A stretch of 64,000 bases of DNA, taken from Phlebotomus papatasi. Its lineage: Eukaryota > Arthropoda > Insecta > Diptera > Psychodidae. The stretch spans positions 74,596,712-74,660,711 of the forward strand of contig NC_077224.1 in NCBI RefSeq assembly GCF_024763615.1, in the 5' to 3' direction. The notes under the pieces were generated by a model. That model did not search any database and was not told the origin of the DNA. It saw only the letters and a list, made by a program, of their open reading frames with translations. Every line of letters starts with the position of its first letter. Within the stretch, counting starts at the first letter, position 1. Position numbers and translations under genes: made by a program. Shown here piece after piece: positions 23,901-33,491 of this stretch.

Positions 23901-24578
23901 GTGAAATATTTATTTTTGGAAAATAAAATGTGTCTTAAAAATTCCTTGAGAGGCGATCACATCCGTTTAAAAAGTTCCAACCTGACCACAATTTTCTTAT
24001 ACAACAAACCAGTTTATTTGAACTTTCAGCAATTTTAACGAGGTATATCTTATTTATATAATTTTCAGTGTGGACATTTTATTATTTCACAGCATATCAC
24101 AAATAAATCTATCTCTTTCCTCTAAAATTGAAATAATTAACTAGTATTGCAATTTTAATTACTCTTACGTCGTATTCATTTACGACAATATCATTTCTTA
24201 TTGCACTTTCTGCGGTATTTTAATTTAATTTAATGAATTAATAAACTTGCACACGATAATTTTTATTGGTCCTTATACATAAAACCATTTCTTATTGAAT
24301 AACAAAATTGCAATGAATATTTTTTTGGCACAATTTTATAATGGAGTGTGGGTGCGCGTGATGAAAAATATAACTGAATTTTTAATTTGAAAAGCAGGGT
24401 GTGTATAGTTTTTTAATGACTTTTAAATTTTGCGAGGTGACTTTTTCGCCGAAAGAGCGAAATGCATTTAAAATTTATTGGAGCGAATTTATTATTAGAA
24501 AAATTATTGGTAATTCAACTCACTGGCTTCTGAAGCAATCAATGCAGTAATAGCGAGAACGACAGTAAATTTGTTCAT
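14933..24578 (-). CDS. obst-A: Obstructor-A, secreted chitin-binding protein (three CBM14 domains)
   Basis: Four minus-strand exons: 24524-24578, 15527-15724, 15258-15461 and 14933-15186. All introns are GT-AG and each junction keeps frame by splitting a codon 1+2. The 236-aa product matches the length of Drosophila Obst-A (about 237 aa). It has a signal peptide (MNKFTVVLAITALIASEA) and three six-cysteine CBM14 domains at roughly 25-80, 90-148 and 158-222. Conserved blocks include LCPDGLVFDP, NKCDQPFNVDCGDRTEL, CPRKNGFFAHPDPAVCN, TDCQRFYVCLNG, CDAPENVPGCEDWY and the basic end EKKN. Obst-A binds chitin in the cuticle assembly zone and protects newly made matrix (family knowledge). Minus-strand AATAAA motifs lie near 14740-14760. 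It is in tandem with the obst-E-like gene, whose ATG is about 4.1 kb downstream of this stop codon. Confidence 0.95.
16085..16968. mobile_element. 884-bp TIR element, GGGGAGACTGGGGCAAAAAG ends
   Basis: Left GGGGAGACTGGGGCAAAAAG, right CTTTTTGCCCCAGTCTCCTC, bordered by TA. The inner sequence matches the element at 25743-30257 end to end in the opposite orientation (both contain a GTTACTTTTTACCCC / GGGGTAAAAAGTATC block in the middle). It is therefore the uninterrupted reference for that retrotransposon-split copy. No intact ORF. Confidence 0.8.
17812..18030 (+). mobile_element. RT-element 3' fragment with 12-bp target duplication
   Basis: A 219-bp fragment ending in a GATGATAATG-type tail, bracketed by the exact 12-bp repeat ATAATTTAGCTC at 17800-17811 and 18031-18042. 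The body matches the reverse complement of 12530-12740 (TTAGGACAAGGTAGCTGAAT; CGACCCCAATAAAGATAAGC). A clean 5'-truncated retrotransposition. It interrupts an older inverted-repeat element whose ends are near 17735 (GGGCACCTTGAA) and 18145 (TTCAAAGGCGCCC). Confidence 0.85.
20065..20283. mobile_element. Hairpin element of the CCCGAAAGCCAAAAT family
   Basis: The left side repeats CCAAAATCCTGAAAGCCAAA-like units. The right side reads GGATTTTGGCTTTCGGGATT and TTGACCGGGCCC. Same family as 11587-11846. The middle is AT-poor and unrelated. Confidence 0.6.
20430..20632. mobile_element. MITE, GGCTCTGGCACACC family, diverged copy
   Basis: Left GGCTCTGGCAAACCTTTTTA, right ACTTCATGAAATTTTCTTGA with CTAAAAGTTGTACTGGACCC. 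The interior GAATGAGACAGACATATGCA matches the better copy at 39015-39274. A half-copy is visible at about 21085-21262. Confidence 0.65.
21693..21950. mobile_element. MITE, GGTGCTGGCACACC variant
   Basis: About 258 bp, flanked by AT. Left GGTGCTGGCACACCTTTTCA with ATTGAGTGAAATTCC; right GAATTTCACTCAATTGAATT and a rearranged end GGCACACCTTGCCAGCGCC. The arms extend over 100 bp (TTTACCTTTTACTCTTTCAA against TTGAAAGAGTAAGAGGTAAA), so it is close to a full palindrome. Confidence 0.7.
22101..22261. repeat. 161-bp hairpin with ~44-bp arms
   Basis: CCAAGCTTCGTAATGACTGA at the left is matched by TCAGTCGTTACGAAGCTTGG at the right. The pairing continues through TTTCTCAATAA / TTATTGAGAAA with only a few mismatches. 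The loop is about 70 bp. Probably a small MITE; no second copy noticed here. Confidence 0.7.
22417..22724 (+). mobile_element. tRNA-derived SINE, family 1, copy 2
   Basis: Best preserved copy. Head GGGGATCTCAGCGGCGCAAT, then AGGCAATACCGTTG, a CTCGACTCTCACAGTTGTGA arm and box-B-like AATTCGAGTCCCGC. The body ends GTAACAAATATCCCAATACG then ATTAATAATAATT. In a functional tRNA gene the acceptor stem would close after about 90 nt; here the sequence runs on for 200 more, as in a SINE. Confidence 0.75.
23514..23780 (+). mobile_element. tRNA-derived SINE, family 2, with ATT tail
   Basis: The head is tRNA-like: GGCACTCAATGGTTCAAGTG, box-A-like GGTTCAAGTGGTAGAGC, box-B-like GGGTTCGAATC at 23569-23579. 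It is followed by a 190-bp body and a (ATT)n tail. Near-perfect flanking repeats TTCAAAACAG (23504-23513) and TTCAAACAG (23780-23788) mark the insertion. It is a retroposed SINE, not a tRNA gene: there is no intact 3' acceptor strand. Confidence 0.78.
24524..24578 (-). CDS. obst-A: Signal-peptide exon of obst-A
   Basis: ATG at 24578-24576, 18 codons of signal peptide, then donor CCA|GTGAG. The leftover A joins GT of the next exon (TTGCAG|GTGCTCAG at 15724) to give serine, running straight into the first chitin-binding domain. It lies 8.8 kb upstream of exon 2. Confidence 0.88.
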
Positions 24579-24579
24579 A

Positions 24580-25740
24580 ATTAAAATCTCTTTCTCTCAC
24601 TAATTAACACGAATAATAATTAATTAAAAAAAACAACTGTCAATAACTTAATTGGTTTTATTTTTTTTTTACTAAGAAAGAGGGAGAGAGTTTAGGAAGA
24701 GATGAATTAACTGGCAAAAATTTTTGCAATATGTCGTTGGTTTTTGGAGTCGAGGATCACGTTCTGACCAAAGACTTGACTTACACTGAACTAACTGCTG
24801 ATGCCGTGCGCGATCCTCTTTTCTTTTGACGACCTCCCTACCTCTTCTTGGCTGGTCTCTCACTCACTCAAACAATATTGATGCGATGTGGCCAGGTAGG
24901 CGATATAATGAGAGGGAACTGGTAAAGTATGTATTGGGAGAAGCCTAAGTTTGTAACCACGTCTTGCAAATTAAACAATGTAATCTTTCTCCTCTTTTGA
25001 TTCAATCTTTTACCAATAATGCCCAAGCTTTTTCATCCAAAAAAAAACTCTCTCAGCCGCAGAGAGATCTCCTCCAAAATCCATCTATATATAAAAGTGT
25101 TTTCCATTGAGCAAATTCACGAACAGCGTTTTGGGTATTTCACACAAAAATCACCACTTTTTATTCTCCAATTTTATTTTCAATACATTTTTATTGTTAT
25201 GGCTTTTTCATCATTTTTACTGAAGAGATTGGATGCACTGAAAAACACGTTCAACTGGAGACTTTTTTCCATAATTCAAAAGACCAAGCCAAGGTTTTTG
25301 CCAAGAAAAGAGAGGAAAAGTCGATGATAGATATTGTAAGTTTATAGGTTTGGTGATTCATTGACTGCACACGTTACTAATTTCAAGTGAATACATTTTA
25401 TAAATACCAAAATGCACATATAATAGTACTTGCATTCCTTATTTTAAAACCTGTTAAGAAATTATTGCTATATATCTTAGCATCATAATGTTTATAAGCT
25501 CTTAATTTAATATCTTCTTTGTTTATTGGTTTCGCACGATTTATTTTAATATGAAAACATTATCACTTCTATCAAAGCCAAAGCAGGTCATCCAACAACT
25601 TTAATAATTTTCAAGTTTTAAATAGAAACAAAATTATCTGTATACTCATCAATATGTAAAAAAAATTAAAAATATTTAAAAATAGAAAAGCCAAAACCAT
25701 TACATAAATTAGGTTGAACTCTTTTTTTTTTTGTTATATG
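24580..25740. other. Upstream region of obst-A
   Basis: Contains the probable 5' UTR and promoter of obst-A. A minus-strand GTTCAGTG near 24794-24787 fits the arthropod initiator. The GC-richer block ends about 24960. No TATA box at the proper distance. From 25000 to 25740 I see no feature; the 102-codon plus frame there lacks any recognisable domain. Confidence 0.35.
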
Positions 25741-25742
25741 TA

Positions 25743-28700
25743 GGGGAGACTGGGGTAAAAAGTCACAATTCGAAAATTTCATAATTCAATATCTTCCAAG
25801 ATAAAAGAGATAGCGGCTTAAAATTTTTTCCTTAGATAGCTGCCATGGACCTTATTCAATGTCGTAAATTTCTCAGAATTCTAACGGGGGATTTATAAAA
25901 TAAAAAATATTGAAATTTTTAGGCTTGTTTTTGAAACATTTTCCTTACAAGAGATATAATAATAATAATAATAATAATAATATTTATTACTCACAAAAAT
26001 AGGGTCATCCCTCTTACAATTGTGATAAGATAAATTAAAAAAAATCAAAAGAAAAAAAAACAAAAGCAACAAAAGTTGAGAAAATATAAAAAAAAGCAAA
26101 ATAGAAAAAAAATAAAGAGTTTCTAGGAATCAGCCTGAAAATAACCACGAATGGCAGCCGCAGAAACACGGCTGTCACACGGAAGTGAATTAAATAAAAT
26201 GACACCCGTCACAAAAAGAGACCGATAGAGGCAGTCCCCATGAACCTTCGGCACTAAGAGTCCTCGAACCCTGGTCGAACCCCCCCTAACCAGAAGACTC
26301 GATAGGTACACAGGGCACCCAGAAATCAGCAGATGAAACAGGAATAACACAGCTCTCATTCTTAGCAGTGAAGGCAAATCACAGCCAATAAATTGATTTC
26401 TGTAGGGAGAGATATGATCTCGGCGACTCAATCCGCAAATGTACCTAACACAATCATTAAAAGAAACTGTTAAGCGACGGATTGTGTCACTATCCGCGGC
26501 AAAAAAAAGCTCTGCACCATAATTAAAGAAAGGAAGAAGAAGCGCTCGCGCGAGAATCAGACGAGTATCATAGGGTGTGATTTCCCGGAAGCGTCGCAGG
26601 GTATAGAGAGAATAATTAACCTTACGGCAAATGGATGTAACATGATCAGACCATGAGAGAGTAGAATTGAAAAAGATACCAAGGTTTTTAACCTGATCAA
26701 CAAAGGGAATAATCTCACCATGAAGGTATAAAGGATAGAAAGCAGGAGAGACTGTTTTTTTGGAGATGATTATGGCCTGGGACTTTTTAGGATTCAGAAC
26801 CAGCCCATTTGAAGAAGACCAGTGCTCAATATGAGAGAGATTGGAATTCATGAGATCATAAGCAAGTAGAGGATTGGAGGGATCACCCTCAATATAAATT
26901 TGTAGGTCATCTGCATAAAGATGAAACGAACAATTTTGCAAGACAGAGGGGAGATCACTAATGAAAAGGGAGAACAGCAGAGGACCAAGAATAGAACCTT
27001 GACCAATGCCCTTGCTCAAGATAGAAGGTGGCGAGATATCATCACCAAACTTAACAATTTGTGATCTGCCAGAAAAGTAAGATCGAATGAGGGCAACTGC
27101 TGAAGAAGAGAACTGAAAGAGAGTGCATAATTTATAGCAAAGGAGATCATGAGGGAGACTGTCGAAGGCCTTAGTGAAATCCAGAAGAACCAGAATAACA
27201 AAGCGGCCTTGATCAATGGCTGACGAGATGTCATAATTTACTCTGAGAAGGGCAGAAGTAGTACTGTGACCCTTACGGAAACCCGACTGAAAGTCACAGA
27301 GTAATCCATTATCATTCAAATGTTGGGAAACTTGTTCATGAAGAAGAAATTCAAATGCTTTCGAGAGAACAGGAAGAAGGCTAATAGGCCTAAAATCAGA
27401 AGGTACTTTAGGATTAGATATTTTGGGAATCGGCACTACTAAAGCCCGTTTCCAAAAATCAGGATAGGTTGAGGTGACAATAATGTGATTGAAGAGATCA
27501 GTGAGCACTGGAATAATAACCGGGAGTAGAATTTTAATGAAATCAAGGGAGACTCCATCACACCCCATGGCACTTGATCTGACACGGGAGATAGCATAGA
27601 TTACATTATCTTGCGAAATGCAGCAGAAGCTAAAACCCTCCCAGGGCGCAGGGGGCAAAGAGGGAAAATTCAAAGGATCAACAGAAGAAGAAGCAAAATA
27701 TAAACAAAGTTCACTAGCAGAAATAGAAACATTTTCACTAGCAGTCACCGATGGCCGCAGACCACGTCTCTTGACATTATTCCAGAGCGTCTTAGGTGGA
27801 AGCTTTGGATTCAAAACGTTGTTAAAGTGGCGCTTTTTCCTAGATTTAATTCGGTTACGAACTTTATTGCGTAATTTTTTGAAGGAAGCCTCATCAATAA
27901 GAGTGCCCGTGCGCTTCCATTTTCTGTAGGCAGAATCTCTACGCTTAATTAGAGAGACTATATTGTCATTAATCCAGGGGGAGGACAGAGGGGGAATTAT
28001 TGAGCGCTTCTTTGGCACAACTCTATCAAACAGGCCATTCACCAACGAAGAGAAAATTTCTATTCTTTTGGAAGCTGACGCCTCATGAAAGATATTATCC
28101 CAGCAGACACTCATTGCGGCAGCTCGAGCAACTGACCCATTACAGTTTTTTATATCAGAAATAATTTTATATTTATTGGTGGGTTTGGGCAGACGAAGGC
28201 TATATGAGGCATACACCAAATCATGGTCAGATATTCCGGGTAAAGGAACCTGACGATACTCAATAATCTTCTGTGCATCACAAGAAGATAGGATAATAAG
28301 GTCTAATAATGAGCCCATACGCGTTGGGTTGAATGGCACATGATAGAGGGATCGAGCAGAAAGAGAAGTCAAGAATTTCTTGGCTAGAGAAGATTTTGAA
28401 ATGAGGTTGACATTGAAGTCACCCATGATAACAAAATTATCATAAGAAATTACCAGATCGAGAAGACATTCAATGTCCTCAATATTAGTAACAGGAGGAG
28501 GATTATAACAAGAGAAGATATTAATGGCTACGCCACAGGATAGCGCGCGCACACCAATATACTCCAGCTTGCCAAAGGCGCCGGAACAGAGCAAAGTTGG
28601 ATTGAGGCAATCGCGGACATAAGTACCAACACCACCTCCCCTCTTCTGTCCAGCTCTGTCGCATCTGAAGAAACGGAAATCCCGGGCACCAACCGACTCC

Positions 28701-30257
28701 AAGGAGTCGGAGGAATCCAACCAGGTCTCGGAGACACACAGTACCGAAATCGAGCAACCGAGTAAAAGGGCACGGATTTCATCAACGTGACGCCTAACAC
28801 TGCGGGCGTTCATATGTGCCAACACACAAGTGAAACGAAGATCAGTTAAAAGTTTAGTTTTAGATATAGGAAGGGTGTCTGAATCCACATCGGCAATATC
28901 ATCAAGCTGACTCCCCGAAACCGAGGAAAGATCATTGTAATTGACGTTAAGTAAGGAATTAGAAATAAGACTGAAATTCAATTATTACCTACTTATTTTC
29001 CAAAATTGATGCATTTGGGAATATTTCCTAAATGATTTGGATTCCCTGAGTACGAATCCACTATCCGTTTTAGCATTTTCCAAATATCCTTCTCTCCAGA
29101 AATCTTTTTATTAAAAATGATCACTTGGGGTAAAAAGTATCAAAAGGTATGGGGCAGAAAGTAACAAAAACCGAAGCAATTCCTGATGTCCCACGGCGAA
29201 AAGAAACGTCATTCATTCTCATGTGTCGTCGCTTGTTGTTTATTTTGTATGGGTCACACAATTTGCAATTTTATTGGAAAGTGGTGTTCTAGTGAGGTCA
29301 ATTGTAAAATTTTATGATATTTTCATGTTCCAACTGGTCCAATAAACAACCCTGAACAAACTCTTGAAGAACCGCATTATCCGGAAAGCTATGCAATGTC
29401 AGGGTGTTATATTGTAATTCACCAGAAGTCAAAACACGAACAGGTATATAAGGCAAGAAACTATTTAAGCAACTAAATGGAACTGCTGAAAAAACCACTG
29501 GAATATCTCAGGCTCTGAGATAGTTCGATACCAGCCAACAGAAACACAATAAATAATTTTTTTTTCATTTCACCAATTTCTCTTTATTCTCCCCTTACAT
29601 CGCTCAGAGCTTCTGAGTCACAAAACTTTGAGACCTCTGGAAAGTCCTTTCTTTGTCCCACACAGTTAAATTGAATGCCATATTATATGAAAAAACTCTA
29701 TTTTGTACTAGACACTTCTTCCTTTTTTTTAATTTGTTTATATTTTTCACTTGAGTGACGTTTACTCGACAACTCTTCGGCAGATTTCGTCAAATGCATC
29801 TCGCTCAATTCGCCATTTTCGCCTTTTCAGAATGGTTGAATAGAATTTTCTTGCCAAAAATAGACTTTGGAAAATAACTTTAAAAATGCTTTTCTCGTTC
29901 AGATAGGAAAAAATCTGTTGCACAGAGGTGTAGAGAAATAAATATCCTATGCAAATATGTCATCTAGGTATTTTTTAAAGTTACGGGAGCCCGTAATAAA
30001 GCGTATCAAAATGTGGTAATTTTACCCCATGCCTGATACTATTTGCCCCAGCATTTTTGAGAATGGTCACAAAATCACCTTTTAGAAATCAGCTCAATAA
30101 ACGTATTTCCTTACAAAATAGAGCTAAAATTACTTCCACAAAGTTGTAGAGCGGTAAATTTCCTATAAATCTGCATTAATTAAAAATTTCTGAAGCGCTC
30201 GGGTAGCTTGTAAAAAAATAAAATATCCGTTTTGTGACTTTTTACCCCAGTCTCCCC
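25743..30257. mobile_element. TIR element split by a retrotransposon
   Basis: Left end GGGGAGACTGGGGTAAAAAG, right end CTTTTTACCCCAGTCTCCCC, TA on both sides. With the retrotransposon removed, the remaining sequence (25743-25955 plus 28981-30257) aligns in reverse with the TIR element at 16085-16968. It also holds about 600 bp near 29280-29760 not seen in that copy, including an internal GTGTTCTAGTGAGG...CAAACTCTTGAAG segment. No transposase ORF. Confidence 0.8.
25956..28980 (-). mobile_element. Non-LTR retrotransposon, 5'-truncated, ORF2 intact
   Basis: One open frame of 952 codons (stop at 26123) encodes an APE-type endonuclease (about residues 50-265: HMNARS, SETWLD, RGGGVGTYVRD, MGDFNVNL, SDHDLVY) and a reverse transcriptase (about 470-740: RPISLLPVLSKAFE, GFRKGHSTTSALL, DFTKAFDSLPHD, GQGSILGPLLFSLF, catalytic YADD). 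No RNase H or zinc knuckle is visible after the RT. A short 3' UTR ends in (TTA)n, typical of I/Jockey-group LINEs. The frame begins with TTG right at the junction, after a TAA in flanking DNA, so ORF1 and the true ORF2 start are missing. A dead-on-arrival but recent copy; clade unresolved. Confidence 0.92.
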
Positions 30258-30466
30258 TATAATTTCAAACAAAAATTCGGAATAGACAAAACTACGTAAC
30301 GGACTGTACTAGAACCATTTATACAGATAATGCAGTTGCTAGTATAAAAGACGATATTTTTAAAATCAACACTAAATCTATGGACCGTTTATAGTCGTCT
30401 TTCCTAGCGCGCTCGGTCAAATGACAGACCTCAGTAGGGTCCCCAAGAAGCATTTTTTTCTTAATA

Positions 30467-30677
30467 GGGGAGACCGGGGCAGAATTAGCTACGTATACTA
30501 TTAGATAGTGGTATCTTACAGTTTGCTTGCGAGGGAATATTGAGGAAACCACTCTTTATTCTAAATAATGTACTTCCCTTCCTATTCATTGAAATATTTA
30601 TCAGCCTCATAAAGATTTTTTGAACAAATTACACGCCATGAAAAATCTCATTTGGTGGCTAATTTTGCCCCGGTCTC
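30467..30677. mobile_element. 211-bp MITE, GGGGAGACCGGGGCAGAATT ends
   Basis: GGGGAGACCGGGGCAGAATTAGC on the left, GCTAATTTTGCCCCGGTCTCC on the right, TA-flanked. It lies only about 200 bp from the right end of the element at 25743-30257 and shares its terminal motif. Confidence 0.75.
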
Positions 30678-31235
30678 CTATATAATCTTGTAAAATTCCC
30701 AAAGTAAGGCATTATAGAACCAAAAATCTTTTTGTTGGCTTATAACGTTCTTGGTTCCATCACTGACATTACTATAATTAAAGTGGCGCATTCTTAAGGA
30801 TCTTAAGAGCTTCTACAGGAATTTCAACTGAAAATTCTCACTTTAAGTCTTTTAGAAGTGTACTTAAAGACTTGTCTAATACTTGGTTTTATAAGGCAGC
30901 TATTTGCTTCTTGGGTAGGATACTCAACAATTTTTTTTGGGCAAAGAAGCAAAAATTAACATTTAAACACTGAAAAATATATTACATGCATATTTTAAGA
31001 AATCCATAATGTTTTTGATAGCGACATTGTACCGTTTAAATATGTGTTAATTTCAGAAGTTTTTAAACCGGTCAATTTGATTGGGTCTTGGTAGGTTTAG
31101 TGTTACAATAAAAAAAAAACGATGAGTCTAAATTCTAAATTAAACCCACAAAATTTAATTTGTGTATAAAATATTATTACGATCCTAAAGGGATGGCTAA
31201 ACCTACCTATCCCTCTCAATCACCCTCAGTTGACT

Positions 31236-31430
31236 GGCCTCAGACTTAAGACTTGGCTTTATGACTTAATTACTGCAATTTTTTAATATGCAATATTTTT
31301 AAGAAAATTTTTAATAAATATTGTACATTTAAAGCAATCTACTTAATAAACTGAAAAGTTACTGCAATTGCATGTTGTTGAGGAAATCTAACCCTCGGAA
31401 ATTGGGCTAAGCCTTTAGTCTGAAGACCGC
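31236..31430. mobile_element. MITE, GGCCTCAGACT...AGTCTGAAGACCGC ends
   Basis: Left GGCCTCAGACTTAAGACTTG, right TAAGCCTTTAGTCTGAAGAC. Same family as 13450-13652 and the element cut by the window edge at 63852. Confidence 0.6.
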
Positions 31431-31602
31431 TTTACGATTGCAAGGAAGTTGAAATGAACAGCTAGCAGCTGGTCCCAAAACACTATAATGATCTCTTATA
31501 AACTCAATTTAAGCTCATTAATAATTGATTTCCTGAAAGCTTGAAATTCCGCTTTACAAACTTGGTTCTAATTCTCTGCTGCCAATTGGGTCAATTTAAC
31601 GA

Positions 31603-31850
31603 CCAGGGGGTAAATTCTGTAACTTTGTGAGAACGTGAGAAGTGCTAAAAATGAGAAAATACCGAAACTTGTCACTCAAATGTGATTCTCCATGCCCATT
31701 TTTGTGACATTTCTCACGATATTTTCGTGACACTTCTCACAAAATGATGGTCCAGTGACTCAAAAATTAATTCGGAGTAAAAAGTGGTAGGTTTTTTTCG
31801 AAAGTGTCACTGGTGACCAACTCACGAAAATTAGAGAATTTACCCCCAGG
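31603..31850. mobile_element. Inverted-repeat element, CAGGGGGTAAATTCT ends
   Basis: CCAGGGGGTAAATTCTGTAA on the left, AGAGAATTTACCCCCAGG on the right. Internal inverted echoes (TGAGAAGTG / CACTTCTCA). A left end of the same kind occurs at 44241 (CAGGGGGCAAATTCTGAACG). Confidence 0.65.
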
Positions 31851-32019
31851 AGTATAGAGAGTACTTGCAAACGGAATGATTTTCGGACATATTATCGATA
31901 TTATCGAGGTGAATCTTTCTGAGATTACCCATGAACAAACTCAAGTAGATATCCAGATTCTTTAAGGTCTGGTTACCAAATTAACTAATGATATACCGCA
32001 CTCGATCATAGTTGTGATT

Positions 32020-32992
32020 TCAAGCAGATCTACGAAACAATCAACAGATGTGCCTTGTGGGCAGCCATGCGAAAGCTTGGAATTCAGGGATTCTCAGGGT
32101 AGGTTCAGGCCTGAGGCAAGGGGATGCCCTGTCTCCCACATTAATCAACCTTGAACTAGAATATGCTGTTACCGTTTAAGAGTATAATGCTAAATTATGT
32201 ATATACTACTTACAAGTCCTCCTAGATGTTTGCCTACGCGGACGACGTCAACATTATGGGTCGCTCAATGCGAGTATTGAAAGAGAGTTTTGTTGAACTC
32301 GCTGTTACGATAGAAAAGATCACGCTCAACGAAGGGAAAACAAAGTACATATACGGTAAGTTACCGTCAGCCTAGCACCTATGTACCAGCAGAATATTAC
32401 CACAAATGGAACTTTGAGGTGATCAAACACTTCAAATACCTCAACTGGGTTTTGACTATAAATACTGAATTTCTGTTCAATGGACGCCTCTTGGCCATCA
32501 AAAGACAAAATATGTAGAGGACCATTGTGAAACCCATTATCACATACGATCTTGAAGTGGCACCGATTATCCACACCACACAGAAGAGAGTTCACTACTG
32601 ATTGTCGAGAGAATGACCCCACGTAGGATGTGAAAGATGCTGCAACAGGAGAATTCGGAATCAGAATGAACCATAAATTGAATCAGCTGTACAGAGAACC
32701 CAACATTGTTATCTGTATCCAGGCGAAAAGGATGAGTTGGCTCGGTAATATGTACCGGATGTCTGGCAAGAGAATTCCCAGAAGGCTATTGGACATGGGA
32801 CCAAAGAAGAAAAGGCCGAGAGGCTATCATAAAAGGAGATGGAAAGACGTAGTGGATAATGTCCTTAAAGAACTAGGTGTGCTTCGATGCTAGCGGGCCA
32901 TGGCTGTGGATAGCGGACAAAAGAGAGGTATTGAGGCGGAGCAGAGGCCTTATCTCTCAAAGTGACGTAGTGCAACCTAAGTAAGTAAGTTA
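32020..32992 (+). pseudogene. Second RT-element relic with (AAGT)n tail
   Basis: Broken frames retain RT landmarks: VRQGDALSPTLIN at about 32106-32145, MFAYADDV-IMG near 32228-32262 and NEGKTKYI near 32330. The C-terminal region (32630-32893) reads WLGNMYRMS, RIPRRLL, KRPRGYHKRRWKDVVDNVL, as in endonuclease-RT elements of the RTE/related type. It ends CTAAGTAAGTAAGTT. Frameshifts and stops throughout. Different from the 25.9-kb element. Confidence 0.7.
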
Positions 32993-33490
32993 TAGTTGTG
33001 ATACATGTTTCTCAGAAGAATAAACTCTGGAAAGAGATGACATTTCCTTCAGAATGATCTCATCCTTATATGTGGTCCCTGAACATCATAATTATCAATA
33101 ACGTCAGTCACAACTTAGTCCACTTAGTCTGAGGAAGTTCAAAAGGAATGTAGACTGTACTCTAAAGAAAGTTTCAACGTAAACGTAATTTTGACAGCAT
33201 TAAAAGTCATTAACTTTGTCACAAATGAATTTACGTAGAAATTAAAATTGATTACATAGAAGAGGTGTACAAGAAGTATAAAATAATTTAAGCTTTTCAA
33301 ACCATTTTATTTTGCAAAAACTCATTCAATAAAACTCTATCTTGTTGAAACTCAATTGCAATATCTGTCAATTTGTGAAAAGGCTGATAAATAAAGGGGA
33401 AAATTGAAGGCAAATTGATTGTGTGTTGCCAATTGAGATTTTTGGATGATGAAGCAATTTGCTGCGCAGAGAAATTTCAACTTGATCACT
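32993..33490. other. Intergenic, 3' side of the dynein chain gene
   Basis: No exon seen. The minus-strand poly(A) site of the dynein intermediate chain gene should lie here; a TTTTATTT stretch near 33305 gives AAATAAAA on the minus strand. Nothing else stands out. Confidence 0.4.
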
Positions 33491-33491
33491 T

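Larger units (their letters stand above)
15725..24523. other. First intron of obst-A
   Basis: An 8.8-kb intron packed with repeats: a TIR element (16085-16968), an RT fragment (17812-18030), hairpin MITEs (20065-20283, 20430-20632, 21693-21950, 22101-22261) and two SINEs (22417-22724, 23514-23780). The GC-richer, repeat-free parts 18250-18700 and 18780-19750 are the best places to look for regulatory elements. I see no convincing exon there. Confidence 0.6.

Noticed and set aside
27618..27929. 103-codon plus-strand frame
   Set aside because: It is antisense to the retrotransposon ORF2 and has no independent support.
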